From UBA668 sp052034175 (lineage in GTDB: Bacteria > Actinomycetota > Acidimicrobiia > Acidimicrobiales > Ilumatobacteraceae), in the NCBI GenBank assembly GCA_052034175.1, contig JBPOIX010000298.1:1-16202 (forward strand): DNA of 16,202 nucleotides, written 5' to 3'. How positions within the stretch are numbered: the stretch's first letter is position 1; each line of letters starts with the position of its first letter. Below, piece by piece: positions 1-7,378 of the stretch. The translations under genes were made by a program, and so were the position numbers. The notes under the pieces are model-generated. The model had not been told where the DNA came from. It was given only the letters and a program-made list of their open reading frames with translations, and did no database searches.

Positions 1-788
1 TCACCGGCCGCGGCTTCGCGCTCCGCGGCCGCGGCGGCTTCCTCCACCACGGGGTGGACGGCGCGCGGCTCGGTGCCAGGGGCCGGGCGGCCGGGCACCA
101 TCAGCGGAACCGGCCCGGTGGTGGGTGTCAGGTTGACGTACTCGTTCGGTTCGCCCAGCGGGGTCAGCTCGGCCATCACGTCCACGGCGGCGATGCGAGC
201 ACGCTCGAAGGCCTGCAGCAGCCGGTCGCGGCCGTGCACCAACTGCTCGATCTGCTGACGGGCCAGCTCGCGGCGGCGGGACAGCTCGCTGAGCACGCGC
301 TCGCGGTAGGCGCGGGCCTCGTTGACCATCTCCCGGCCCTGCTGCTTGGCCATCTCCAGTTCGGCTTCGGCGTCGGCGGAGGCGTCCTGCCGGCGGCGGG
401 ACGACTCGATCTCGGCTTCCTCGCGCCGCCGCTGGGCTTCGTCGGTGGCTTCGCGCACCATGCGCGCCGCGTTCTCCTCGGCACGAGTGCGAATCTGGCC
501 GGCGCCATCGCGCGCCGTCTGCAGGATGCGTGCCGCTTCCTCGCCGAGCATGCGCGTGACCACTTCTTCGTCCAGCGCCACCGCGGCCGTCGGCTTGCTG
601 CGCTGGGTGTTGCGCAGCTCACGTTCGAGGAACTTCTCGCGCTCCTGCAGGCGCGCCAGTTCGGCGGCCACCATGCGCAGGAAATCGCGGACCTCACCCT
701 GGTCGTACCCGCGGCGAGCGGGCGTGAACGCCGCCGACGCCACCGCATTGGGCGACGAAGGGTCCGGGCGGGAGAAGGACATGGCCAT
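1..788 (-). CDS. DivIVA-domain coiled-coil protein (3' end beyond window)
   Basis: An open minus-strand frame runs from ATG at 788 off the left edge, giving about 262 residues without a stop. The N-terminus holds a DivIVA-like patch (FTPARRGYDQGEVRDFLRMV, about residues 21-40) in which the RGYD..EV..FL pattern is characteristic. It is followed by about 130 residues of charged coiled coil rich in Glu, Arg, Ala and Gln (about 40-200), then a Pro/Ala-rich tail. DivIVA/Wag31-like proteins are cytoplasmic and bind the inner face of curved membrane at poles and septa; a scaffold role here is inferred. The second ATG (782) is an alternative start. The gene lies 53 bp downstream of the Lon-like gene on the same strand and could be cotranscribed with it. 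A TGA at positions 3-1 is out of frame, so the gene is truncated only by the window edge. Confidence 0.85.
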   Translation of the reverse strand, partial: MAMSFSRPDPSSPNAVASAAFTPARRGYDQGEVRDFLRMVAAELARLQEREKFLERELRNTQRSKPTAAVALDEEVVTRMLGEEAARILQTARDGAGQIRTRAEENAARMVREATDEAQRRREEAEIESSRRRQDASADAEAELEMAKQQGREMVNEARAYRERVLSELSRRRELARQQIEQLVHGRDRLLQAFERARIAAVDVMAELTPLGEPNEYVNLTPTTGPVPLMVPGRPAPGTEPRAVHPVVEEAAAAAEREAAAG

Positions 789-841
789 CGGCGCAAGCGT
801 AGGCGGCACACCCCGGCGCGGGGTGGCATGCCGCCCGCGGC

Positions 842-2116
842 TCACGCGTCCGTGGTGGCCGTTTCCGCCGGCGGGGGCAGGGCGTCGCCGCCGAGCTCGG
901 CCAGCACCGCCAAGGCTTCCTCCAACGTGGCCACCGGGATGATCTGCACCGCATCGCCCACGACTTCGCGCGCGGCGGCCACGCTGTCCGGCCCGGTTTC
1001 CGGCTGCGAGGCCGGCACGAGGAAGTACTTCACGCCCATCTGCATCACGGCGGACGCCTTGGCGTGCAGCCCGCCGATGGCGCCCACGCTGCCGTCCAGC
1101 TGGATCGTGCCGGTGACCGCAACCTGCTGCCCGCCGGTGAGCTCGCCCTCGGTGAGGTCGTCGATCAGCGCCAGCGTGAACGCCAGGCCGGCCGACGGCC
1201 CGCCGATGGAGCCGGTGTCGAAGTCCACCACCATCCCCTCGGGGATCTCCAGGGTGCGGGTGTCCACCGGCATGAAGCCGAGGATCGTCCGCTCGGGGTC
1301 GTCCGGCGAGGCGATCAGCTCCACTTCGCCCGTGACCCGTTCGAACTCGTTGCCGTCGGCGCGTTCCACCACGACCTCGACCACGTCGCCCGGCTCGTGC
1401 GCGCCGACGATCGCCGACAGGTCGTCCAGCACGGCGACGGGCTGGCCGTCCACCTCGACGATGTGGTCGAGGTCCTTGAGGAAGTAGTAGGCCGGGGTGC
1501 CCACCAGGCACTCGGTCTGCTCCTCGTTGGCCTCGATGCACAGCGCGTAGTCCACCAGTGCAGCACCGTTCACCAGTTCGGCGTCGTAGCCGGCCACGGT
1601 CAGCGCCACGAACGTGGCCCACTCCTTGGCCCCTGTCATCTGCCGCTGGCCCTGGCGCAGCCGCTCCTCTGGGTCGCCGGTGGGGTTCTTCTCCAACTCC
1701 GAGAGGAAGCGCGCCGCAGGGTCGTCCCTGGTGATGAACCAGTCCAGCACCTGCACCGCGGGGGCGCGGACGGTGACGAAGAAGATGTCCCCCGACGGCT
1801 CGAACGTGGGTGCACCCGACACGGACAGGCGGGGTGCCACCGGTTCGGCACTGGCAGGCACCTGGGCGTAGGCGATTGGTTCGACCACGAACTCCACACA
1901 GTCGCGCAGGCCATCGCCGTCGGCGTCCTCGTCGCCGTAGGCGGCGCAGCGGGTCTTGTCCACGAACCATTCGGCCGGCACGAGCGCGGCCACCACCGGG
2001 GTGAACACCGTGAGCGTGCCCAGCGCGGCCAGTGGCAGGGCCCATCGGCGGTGTGCCCGCGCCGGCGCCCGGACGGGCGACGCCGGCTTCTCTAGACTGT
2101 CCGATTGAGTGAGCAT
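842..2116 (-). CDS. YlbL-like PDZ/Lon (S16) secreted serine peptidase
   Basis: This 424-residue protein has a basic N-terminus, one hydrophobic segment at about residues 26-47 (signal anchor), an extracytoplasmic stretch with an Asp/Gly-rich DEDADGDG patch (62-69), a PDZ-like region (about 205-265) and a C-terminal Lon proteolytic domain (about 275-405). The Ser-Lys dyad is visible: Ser308 in GGPSAG and Lys353 in LHAKASA. It has no AAA+ domain, so it belongs with the YlbL-type membrane-anchored Lon-like peptidases; the substrate is unknown. I chose ATG 2116 because the upstream extension to 2206 lacks coding character and would cover the divergent gene. The Shine-Dalgarno match is weak, and GTG codons slightly upstream (about 2128-2131) are possible starts. 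The start overlaps that of the divergent small membrane protein by 8 bp. Confidence 0.88.
   Translation of the reverse strand: MLTQSDSLEKPASPVRAPARAHRRWALPLAALGTLTVFTPVVAALVPAEWFVDKTRCAAYGDEDADGDGLRDCVEFVVEPIAYAQVPASAEPVAPRLSVSGAPTFEPSGDIFFVTVRAPAVQVLDWFITRDDPAARFLSELEKNPTGDPEERLRQGQRQMTGAKEWATFVALTVAGYDAELVNGAALVDYALCIEANEEQTECLVGTPAYYFLKDLDHIVEVDGQPVAVLDDLSAIVGAHEPGDVVEVVVERADGNEFERVTGEVELIASPDDPERTILGFMPVDTRTLEIPEGMVVDFDTGSIGGPSAGLAFTLALIDDLTEGELTGGQQVAVTGTIQLDGSVGAIGGLHAKASAVMQMGVKYFLVPASQPETGPDSVAAAREVVGDAVQIIPVATLEEALAVLAELGGDALPPPAETATTDA
2093..2098 (+). promoter_or_regulatory. -10 element (TAGACT) of the small membrane protein gene
   Basis: TAGACT fits the actinobacterial TANNNT -10 pattern and ends 10 bp before the GTG at 2109, so the transcript would have a very short or no leader. 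This agrees with the lack of a Shine-Dalgarno sequence there. No convincing -35 is seen. The element lies inside the divergent peptidase coding region. Confidence 0.4.
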
Positions 2117-2429
2117 TACCGAGGTCACCACCGCTGCTGGCTGGATCGCCGGCCTTGCCATCGTGGCACTCATCGCGACCGGGTGGAGAAAGCCTGCCAG
2201 AGCCACGGCGAATCCGGCACGCGCCCGGCGCCCTTTGCGCGCCCCCGCCGGCCTTGAGGTCAGCGAACGGTCCGCGCCGCGCTACCGGCCCCCCCGCTGG
2301 TACCGGCGCGTCTGGGCCGTGTTCGCCACCAGCACGTTGGCCGTGTGGGTCGGGGCCATCGTCGCCACCGGCCTCGGTTTCGGCGTGGCCTACGCGGTGG
2401 TGCGGCTGACCGAGATGCTGAAGAAGTGA
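2109..2429 (+). CDS. Small two-helix membrane protein, function unknown
   Basis: The GTG start gives 106 residues. There is a hydrophobic helix at about residues 8-25, a basic Pro/Arg-rich loop (about 27-67) and a second helix at about 69-98, ending in a short charged tail. No family is recognised. Its TGA stop overlaps the GTG start of the next gene (GTGA at 2426-2429), so the two are probably translationally coupled. The start lies within the divergent peptidase gene and probably depends on a near-leaderless promoter (TAGACT at 2093-2098). A start at a later in-frame GTG (2163) would destroy the first helix, so 2109 is preferred. Confidence 0.65.
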   Translation: MSITEVTTAAGWIAGLAIVALIATGWRKPARATANPARARRPLRAPAGLEVSERSAPRYRPPRWYRRVWAVFATSTLAVWVGAIVATGLGFGVAYAVVRLTEMLKK

Positions 2430-3055
2430 CCACACCGGCGTCTTCCCCCGCGGCGCTGTGGCGTGCCCTCGCCACGGCCGGGCACGACGGCGACGAGGCC
2501 ACCGCCCGCGCCGCGCTGCAGCACATCGACCCGTCGGCCCGCGAGCTGGCGCTCGGTGCGCTGGACCGGATGGGGGCGTTGCGCACCGCCGATGTGGCGG
2601 CCGCCGCGGTCGACCCATCGCCCGCAGTGCGCCGCCGGGTGGCCATGCTCGGCGCGGCGAACGCCGAGGTGGACCTGGGGGCGTTGCTGCAGGACACCGA
2701 CCCGACGGTGGTGGAGGCCGCCGCGTGGGCTGCGGGCGAACGGGCCGAGGCCGGGGCACCATTCGTGCCGCGCCTCGTCTCGCTGGCAACCTCCGCTTCG
2801 GATGCACTGGTGCGCGAAGCCTCCGTGGCGGCCCTCGGGGCCATCGGCGACGAACGCGGCCTTCCCGCGGTGCTGGCGGGTTGTGGGGACAAGCCGGCGG
2901 TGCGGCGCCGTGCGGTGCTGGCGCTGGCCCCGTTCACCGGCCCCGAGGTGGAAGCCGCTCTGCAGGCCGCACTCGCGGACCACGACTGGCAGGTGCGCCA
3001 GGCCGCCGAGGACATCGCCCCACAGTTCAGCGAAGGGCCGAATCCTCCAGGTTGA
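2426..3055 (+). CDS. HEAT-repeat protein
   Basis: The protein has 209 residues built of alanine-rich helical repeats of about 30 residues, with the usual pattern of paired helices (for example DPSPAVRRRVAMLG, DPTVVEAAAWAAGE, SDALVREASVAALGAIGDE, CGDKPAVRRRAVLALAPF and DHDWQVRQAAEDIA). Such HEAT/PBS-lyase-like repeats form protein-binding solenoids; no catalytic residues are visible and the partner is unknown. The GTG start at 2426 overlaps the stop of the membrane protein gene; the longer frame opening at 2345 lies inside that gene and is rejected. The 3' end overlaps the convergent acetyltransferase gene by 29 bp. Confidence 0.8.
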   Translation: MTTPASSPAALWRALATAGHDGDEATARAALQHIDPSARELALGALDRMGALRTADVAAAAVDPSPAVRRRVAMLGAANAEVDLGALLQDTDPTVVEAAAWAAGERAEAGAPFVPRLVSLATSASDALVREASVAALGAIGDERGLPAVLAGCGDKPAVRRRAVLALAPFTGPEVEAALQAALADHDWQVRQAAEDIAPQFSEGPNPPG

Positions 3056-3851
3056 ACCACTCGGCGAGGCGGGCGTCCCATTCTTCGGTGGAGGCCACCG
3101 GGTGGTCGACGAACGGGCCGGCGCCGGTGCGAACGCGCAGCACACCCGAGCGCAGGGTGACGCGTGAGCCGCTGCCGTCGAGAGCGCGGGTGGCGAACGG
3201 CTTCTGATGCCACATCGAGGTGGGGTCGTCCTGTAGCTGGCGGCAACGGCCGTCGAACTCGGGCAGCGCACGCGGTGTGGGGTCGATGTGCAGCTGCGGC
3301 GCCCAGGTGGCTGGCACTGCCGTGGCCGCCTCCGAGGGCATCAACTCGTGCAGCACGAACGCGTCCCCTCGGGCCTCCATGCGCGCCGCCCGCGGCACCG
3401 CCGCCTGTTCGTGGTCGGCCAGTGGCAGTGGTTGGACACAGCAGTCGCCGAAGCCGACGTCCACGAACCAGCGCTCGCCCGCGAGGTGCACCACCGTGGC
3501 GAGGTGATCGAACTCCGGGCCCCAGCCGCCCGGCACCGGGTTGGTGGAGCTGCCTTCCCACACCCTGCAGGCCACATGGTCGGCGGCGAAGCCGACGGCG
3601 CGCAGCAGTGCGGCGAAGGCACCGTTCAGCTCGAAGCACCAGCCACCACGACCCTGCTCCACGATCTTGGGCACCGACCAGTCCACGCCCGTACGTGGGC
3701 TGCGGCGGTGGTACACGTGCAGGTTCTCGAACGGCACGGCCACCAGATGGGCCAGCTGCAGTTCGGCCAGCAGCTCCAGCGTGGGCGGGCCGGTCTGCTC
3801 GCTCAGCCCGATGCGGCGCAGGTACGCCGCCGTGGGGAACGCCGGGCTCAT
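3027..3851 (-). CDS. nat: Arylamine N-acetyltransferase (NAT family)
   Basis: This 274-residue cytosolic enzyme should transfer acetyl from acetyl-CoA to aromatic amines or hydrazines (EC 2.3.1.5 family). The NAT catalytic triad is visible: Cys72 in RGGWCFELN, His116 in DHLATVVHL and Asp131 in FVDVGFGD. The N-terminal PFENLHVYHRR patch (40-50) is also typical, and the length matches the family. The ATG at 3851 overlaps the arsR stop (ATGA), so the gene is the second of a two-gene arsR operon and should be derepressed with it. NAT is not a usual ars gene. Acetylation of aminophenyl arsenicals such as p-arsanilate is an inference from context. A longer frame (to 4151) is only the shadow of arsR. 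Confidence 0.9.
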   Translation of the reverse strand: MSPAFPTAAYLRRIGLSEQTGPPTLELLAELQLAHLVAVPFENLHVYHRRSPRTGVDWSVPKIVEQGRGGWCFELNGAFAALLRAVGFAADHVACRVWEGSSTNPVPGGWGPEFDHLATVVHLAGERWFVDVGFGDCCVQPLPLADHEQAAVPRAARMEARGDAFVLHELMPSEAATAVPATWAPQLHIDPTPRALPEFDGRCRQLQDDPTSMWHQKPFATRALDGSGSRVTLRSGVLRVRTGAGPFVDHPVASTEEWDARLAEWFNLEDSALR

Positions 3852-4186
3852 GCCAGCGCGGCGCGCAGCTGCTCCAGCCGCTGGGGCACGGCGAAGTACC
3901 AGCCCCACGTGCCGCGCTTCTCGCTGGTGACCAGGCCTGCCTCGCGCAACAGCTTGAGATGGTGGCTGACGGTGGGCTGGCTGCGGCCGGACGGGCCGAC
4001 CATGTCGCACACGCATGCCCCTGCAGGGCCGGCGGCGACGATCATCGACAGCAGGTGCAGGCGCACGGGGTCCGCGAGTGCGGCGAAGCCTTTGGCGGCC
4101 TCGGTGGCGGCACCCTGGTCGAACTCCGTGCTGCCCACGGTGGCGCAGCACTCCACGAGTGGGAGCCGCTTGATGGTGCTGGCCAT
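3848..4186 (-). CDS. arsR: ArsR-family arsenic-responsive repressor
   Basis: This 112-residue winged-helix repressor reads FAALADPVRLHLLSMI (helix region) and then SQPTVSHHLKLLREAGLV, the ArsR recognition helix. Candidate As(III) thiols are the Cys-Cys pair at residues 13-14 (LVECCATV) and the CVCD motif at about residues 57-59. Both match actinobacterial ArsR proteins that use an N-terminal CC plus CxC. ATG 4186 has a good Shine-Dalgarno (GGAGG on the minus strand, 4196-4192, 5-nt spacer); an upstream in-frame start at 4237 would cover the operator. The protein should bind ATTGAC-N4-GTCGA sites at its own promoter and before arsI. It is followed by nat with an ATGA overlap. Confidence 0.92.
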   Translation of the reverse strand: MASTIKRLPLVECCATVGSTEFDQGAATEAAKGFAALADPVRLHLLSMIVAAGPAGACVCDMVGPSGRSQPTVSHHLKLLREAGLVTSEKRGTWGWYFAVPQRLEQLRAALA

Positions 4187-4203
4187 GTGAACCTCCACAG
4201 GGA

Positions 4204-4225
4204 ATTCGACGAGCGTCAATCTATC
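4204..4225 (-). promoter_or_regulatory. arsR promoter -10 and ArsR operator
   Basis: Read on the minus strand, TAGATT (4225-4220) is a TANNNT -10 element. It runs directly into ATTGACGCTCGTCGAAT (4220-4204), which carries the same ATTGAC-N4-GTCGA motif found twice before arsI. The operator would therefore cover the transcription start, as expected for autorepression. A -35 match (GTGACC) exists only with a long spacer, so that box is uncertain. Confidence 0.6.
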
Positions 4226-4272
4226 GCAGGTCGGCACGGTGAGGTCACCCGGTGTTCACCCACCTTTCGCTG

Positions 4273-4323
4273 TTGCGCGTAACGCACGTTCACTCAATGA
4301 TGATTGACTCATCGAACGATGAG
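4273..4323 (+). promoter_or_regulatory. Palindromic operator region of the arsRC-gap-arsJ operon
   Basis: Two adjoining dyads lie before the Shine-Dalgarno: TCAAT-GATG-ATTGA (4294-4307) and CTCATCG-AA-CGATGAG (4308-4323, perfect 7-bp arms). A weak promoter can be drawn (TTGCGC 4273-4278, 17-bp spacer, AATGAT 4296-4301) with the start near 4308, inside the palindromes. The exact ATTGAC-N4-GTCGA motif is absent, so a different repressor, perhaps the fused HTH protein itself, may act here. Confidence 0.5.
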
Positions 4324-4337
4324 CGAAGGAGGCAACG

Positions 4338-5009
4338 GTGAGTGAACTGGAACTGCGGGCGGCGCGCTATGCAGCGCTCGGCGAACCGCTGCGGCTGCGG
4401 ATCGTGGACGAGTTGGGCGTCAGCGACCGCTCGCCTGCGGAGCTGGCCGAGCTGCTGCACATCCGCTCCAACCTCTTGGCCCACCACCTGGACGTGCTGG
4501 AGGGCGTCGGCCTGATCGGGCGCCACGCGTCCGCGGGCGACGGTCGGCGCCGCTACGTCCACCTCCTGCCGGCGGCACGAGCGCTGGCATCGAACGCCGC
4601 CGCGCCCGCACCGCGCGACGTGCTGTTCCTCTGCAGTGCGAACTCGGCTCGCTCACAGTTGGCGGCCGCGATGTGGACGGCGCGCACGGGCCGTCGCGCG
4701 TCCTCCGCCGGTACGCACCCAGCGCCGCGCGTGCACCGTGGTGCCGTGGCGGCGGCCAGGCGGGCAGGGCTCTCGTTGGCCGACGCCACACCCACGATGG
4801 TGGGCGCCATCCCGGCCGGCACCCAGGTGGTCACGGTCTGCGACCGCGCCCACGAGGAGCTCCCCGCGTCGGCGGCGTGGTGGCACTGGTCGCTGCCAGA
4901 CCCTGTGGCCGACGGCAGCGCGGCGGCGTTCGACCGCACCGTGGCCGCCCTCGACGCACGCATCCACCGCTTCGCTACCTTCCCCACCGAACAGGAGACA
5001 CGGGCATGA
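4338..5009 (+). CDS. ArsR-type HTH fused to LMW-phosphatase-like arsenate reductase
   Basis: The protein has 223 residues. Residues 1-85 form an ArsR-like winged helix (LGEPLRLRIVDEL, then SNLLAHHLDVLEGVGLI). Residues 93-215 form a low-molecular-weight phosphatase fold with the P-loop CSANSARS (Cys99 to Arg105) and the DP acid loop LPDPVADGS (Asp188). This is the ArsC fold that reduces arsenate to arsenite. The only other cysteine is Cys168 (VTVCD), which suits a mycothiol/mycoredoxin-type reductase better than the three-Cys thioredoxin type. The HTH half has no cysteine, so it probably cannot sense As(III) like classical ArsR. The GTG start has a strong Shine-Dalgarno (AAGGAGG, 4326-4332). 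The stop overlaps the GAPDH start (ATGA). Confidence 0.88.
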   Translation: MSELELRAARYAALGEPLRLRIVDELGVSDRSPAELAELLHIRSNLLAHHLDVLEGVGLIGRHASAGDGRRRYVHLLPAARALASNAAAPAPRDVLFLCSANSARSQLAAAMWTARTGRRASSAGTHPAPRVHRGAVAAARRAGLSLADATPTMVGAIPAGTQVVTVCDRAHEELPASAAWWHWSLPDPVADGSAAAFDRTVAALDARIHRFATFPTEQETRA

Positions 5010-6037
5010 CCGTCCGCATCGGCATCAACGGTTTCGGGCGCATGGGCCGGCTGGTGGTGCGCGCCCTGCGCCACCAACCTGAGCTGCAGCTCGTCCACGT
5101 CAACGAACACAAGGGCGGGGTGGAGACCGCCGCCCACCTGCTGCAGTTCGACTCGGTGCACGGCCGCTACGACGGCAGTGTCGAGGCGCACGGCGACGGG
5201 TTGGTCATCGACGGCAACCCGGTCTCGTTCAGCGAGCACGCCACGCCGGCGGCCATCCCGTGGGGCGCCCTCGGGGTGGACGTCGTGATCGAAGCCACCG
5301 GAGCGTTCAAGACCGCCGACGCCCTGCAACCGCACCTCGCCAACGGCGCGGCGCGTGTGGTGGTGGCCTGCCCGGTGAAGAGCCCCGGCGTGCTCAACGT
5401 GGTGATGGGCTGCAACCACCACCTCTACGACCCCGCGCTGCACACGATCGTGACCGCGGCGTCGTGCACCACCAACTGCCTGGCCCCAGTGGTGAAGGTG
5501 CTCCACGAAGGCATCGGCATCGAGCGCGGCGCCATCACCACCGTGCACGATGTGACCAACACCCAGGTCGTGGTTGACGCGCCGCACAAGGACCTGCGCC
5601 GCGCCCGCTCCGCGCTGAACTCGTTGATCCCCACCTCCACGGGCTCGGCGACGGCGATCACCCTGATCTACCCGGAGCTCGCCGGCAAGCTGAACGGCAT
5701 CGCCGTGCGCGTGCCCCTGCTGAACGCCTCGCTCACCGACGCCGTGTTCACGATGGCCCGCGACGTGACCGTCGACGAGGTGAACGGCCTGCTGCGCGCG
5801 GCCGCCGCGGACGGCCCCCTGGCAGGCATCCTCGGCTTCGAAGACAGGCCGCTGGTGAGCGCCGACTACACCAACGACCCGCGCTCCGGCATCGTCGACG
5901 GGCCGTCGACAATGGTGATCGACGGCCGGATGGTGAAGGTGCTCGTGTGGTACGACAACGAGTACGGCTATGTGCATCGCATGGCCGAACTCGCTGCGCT
6001 GGTGGGCCGCGGCCTGCCAGCCCGGGGCGGCGCGTGA
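5006..6037 (+). CDS. gap: ArsJ-associated glyceraldehyde-3-phosphate dehydrogenase
   Basis: This is a full-length 343-residue GAPDH: the NAD-binding GINGFGRMGR (6-15), catalytic Cys154 in AASCTTNC and His181 in TTVHDVTNTQ, and the C-terminal WYDNEYGY. In ars operons this enzyme uses arsenate in place of phosphate to form unstable 1-arseno-3-phosphoglycerate, which ArsJ then extrudes (established for the gapdh-arsJ pair). The NEHKGG stretch after the first Rossmann unit is typical of this subgroup, as far as I recall. The gene sits between the fused arsenate reductase (ATGA overlap) and arsJ (GTGA overlap), so it is dedicated to arsenic rather than central glycolysis. Use in ordinary glycolysis cannot be excluded from sequence. 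Confidence 0.93.
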   Translation: MTVRIGINGFGRMGRLVVRALRHQPELQLVHVNEHKGGVETAAHLLQFDSVHGRYDGSVEAHGDGLVIDGNPVSFSEHATPAAIPWGALGVDVVIEATGAFKTADALQPHLANGAARVVVACPVKSPGVLNVVMGCNHHLYDPALHTIVTAASCTTNCLAPVVKVLHEGIGIERGAITTVHDVTNTQVVVDAPHKDLRRARSALNSLIPTSTGSATAITLIYPELAGKLNGIAVRVPLLNASLTDAVFTMARDVTVDEVNGLLRAAAADGPLAGILGFEDRPLVSADYTNDPRSGIVDGPSTMVIDGRMVKVLVWYDNEYGYVHRMAELAALVGRGLPARGGA

Positions 6038-7266
6038 AGCTGCGCAACTACGCGCTGGTGACCGCCGGCTACTGGGTGTTCACCCTCACCGATGGGGCGC
6101 TGCGCATGCTCGTGCTCCTGCACTTCCACGACCTCGGGTATTCGCCCGTCGCCATTGCCTTCCTGTTCATCGCCTATGAGTTGATGGGCATCCTCACCAA
6201 CCTGCTCGGTGGGTGGGTGGGTGCCCGCCGCGGCCTCAACCGCACGCTGGTGGCCGGGCTGGGCCTGCAGGTGGTGGCACTGGCTGCGCTCACCCTGCAG
6301 GCGCCCAGCTGGCAGCGCTGGCTGTCCGTCACGTTCGTCACCGCGGTGCAGGCGCTGTCCGGCATCGCCAAGGACCTGACGAAGATGAGCTCCAAGAGCG
6401 CCGTCAAGTCGGTGGCCGGCGACGGGTCGCTGTTCCGTCTGGTGGCCGTGCTCACGGGCTCGAAGAACGCATTGAAAGGCGTGGGCTTCTTCCTCGGCGC
6501 GGCATTGCTGGCGTGGCTCGGTTACGACGGCGCGTTGTGGACGATGGCGGCCGCGTTGGCCGTCACCATGGTGGCCCTGCTCGTGTTGTTGGATGAGGAC
6601 ATCGGCCGCTCGAAGAAGAAGCCGCCGCTGAGGTCGCTGCTGTCGAAGTCGGCCGCGCTCAACCGGCTGTCGGCGGCGCGGTTCTTCCTCTTCGGAGCGC
6701 GAGACATCTGGTTCGTGGTGGCCGTGCCCGTGTTCCTCTCCGACCAGCTGGGCTGGGCGCACCAGGGTGTCGGCGGGTTCATGGCGGCCTGGGTCATCGG
6801 TTACGGCATCGTCCAGTCGTTCGCCCCTCGCCTGCTGGCCCGCGGCGGCCGCGCGGTGGACGAGGTCGCCGCCACGCGGCGGTGGGGTTTCGTGCTGGCC
6901 CTGGTGGCCGTGGCCATCGCCGTGCCCACGGCGCTGGATGTGGGCCGGGAAGTGGCAGTGGTGGGCGGGCTGATCGTGTTCGGCGTGGTCTTCGCACTGA
7001 ACTCCGCGCTGCACAGCTTCCTCGTGCTGGCCTACGCCGACGACGACGAGGTGGCGCTCGACGTCGGCTTCTACTACTCGGCCAACGCGGCCGGCCGCCT
7101 GGTGGGAACCCTGCTGTCGGGCGTGCTGTACCTGTGGGGTGGGCTGGCCGCCGCGCTGTGGGGCACCGCCGCCTTCGTGGCCATCGCCTGGCTGCTGGCC
7201 GTGCGCCTGCCCCCGTTGCCCGCCGGCACGCAAGTGTCGCTGGCCACCATCGACGCCGACGGCTGA
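6034..7266 (+). CDS. arsJ: ArsJ organoarsenical (1-arseno-3-phosphoglycerate) efflux permease
   Basis: This 410-residue major-facilitator protein has about 12 hydrophobic helices across its length. The stretch SGIAKDLTKMSSKSAVK (about 109-125) is a hallmark of ArsJ, as are the N-terminal YWVFTLTDGALRMLVLLHF and GSKNALKGVGFFLG. It exports 1-arseno-3-phosphoglycerate made by the preceding GAPDH; the product then decays outside to arsenate and 3-phosphoglycerate. The GTG at 6034 overlaps the GAPDH stop (GTGA); the longer frame from 5947 lies within gap and is rejected. It is the last gene of its operon, 112 bp before arsI. Confidence 0.93.
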   Translation: MKLRNYALVTAGYWVFTLTDGALRMLVLLHFHDLGYSPVAIAFLFIAYELMGILTNLLGGWVGARRGLNRTLVAGLGLQVVALAALTLQAPSWQRWLSVTFVTAVQALSGIAKDLTKMSSKSAVKSVAGDGSLFRLVAVLTGSKNALKGVGFFLGAALLAWLGYDGALWTMAAALAVTMVALLVLLDEDIGRSKKKPPLRSLLSKSAALNRLSAARFFLFGARDIWFVVAVPVFLSDQLGWAHQGVGGFMAAWVIGYGIVQSFAPRLLARGGRAVDEVAATRRWGFVLALVAVAIAVPTALDVGREVAVVGGLIVFGVVFALNSALHSFLVLAYADDDEVALDVGFYYSANAAGRLVGTLLSGVLYLWGGLAAALWGTAAFVAIAWLLAVRLPPLPAGTQVSLATIDADG

Positions 7267-7296
7267 GCACCGGCTTCCTCGGCATCGAACCTACAT

Positions 7297-7347
7297 ATTG
7301 ACAATCGTCGATCTATTGGTACGCTGTGCCCATCGACATCTGTCAAT
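7297..7347 (+). promoter_or_regulatory. arsI operon promoter flanked by two ArsR operators
   Basis: TTGACA (7298-7303), a 16-bp spacer and TACGCT (7320-7325) form the best promoter in the window. Operator 1 is ATTGACAATCGTCGAT (7297-7312) and overlaps the -35. Operator 2 is the inverse copy (7332-7347; ATTGACAGATGTCGAT on the minus strand) and falls on the expected start site. Their centres are 35 bp apart. Both match the site before arsR, so ArsR probably represses this unit. The gene start at 7379 has a Shine-Dalgarno AAGGAG (7367-7372). Confidence 0.75.
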
Positions 7348-7378
7348 GTATGGCAGAGCGCATCACAAGGAGCACACC

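Noticed and set aside
54..1487. Long plus-strand frame of 477 codons
   Set aside because: It is the antisense shadow of the DivIVA-domain gene and the Lon-like gene, both of which have clear domains; the frame itself is low-complexity His/Gly/Arg-rich sequence.
4553..5977. Long minus-strand frame opposite the arsenate reductase and GAPDH genes
   Set aside because: GC-rich shadow frame, His/Gly/Arg-rich with no domain, fully covered by two well-recognised plus-strand enzymes.
5968..7233. Minus-strand 421-codon frame
   Set aside because: Shadow of arsJ; composition (Gln, His, Arg, Gly) is typical of antisense frames in high-GC DNA.
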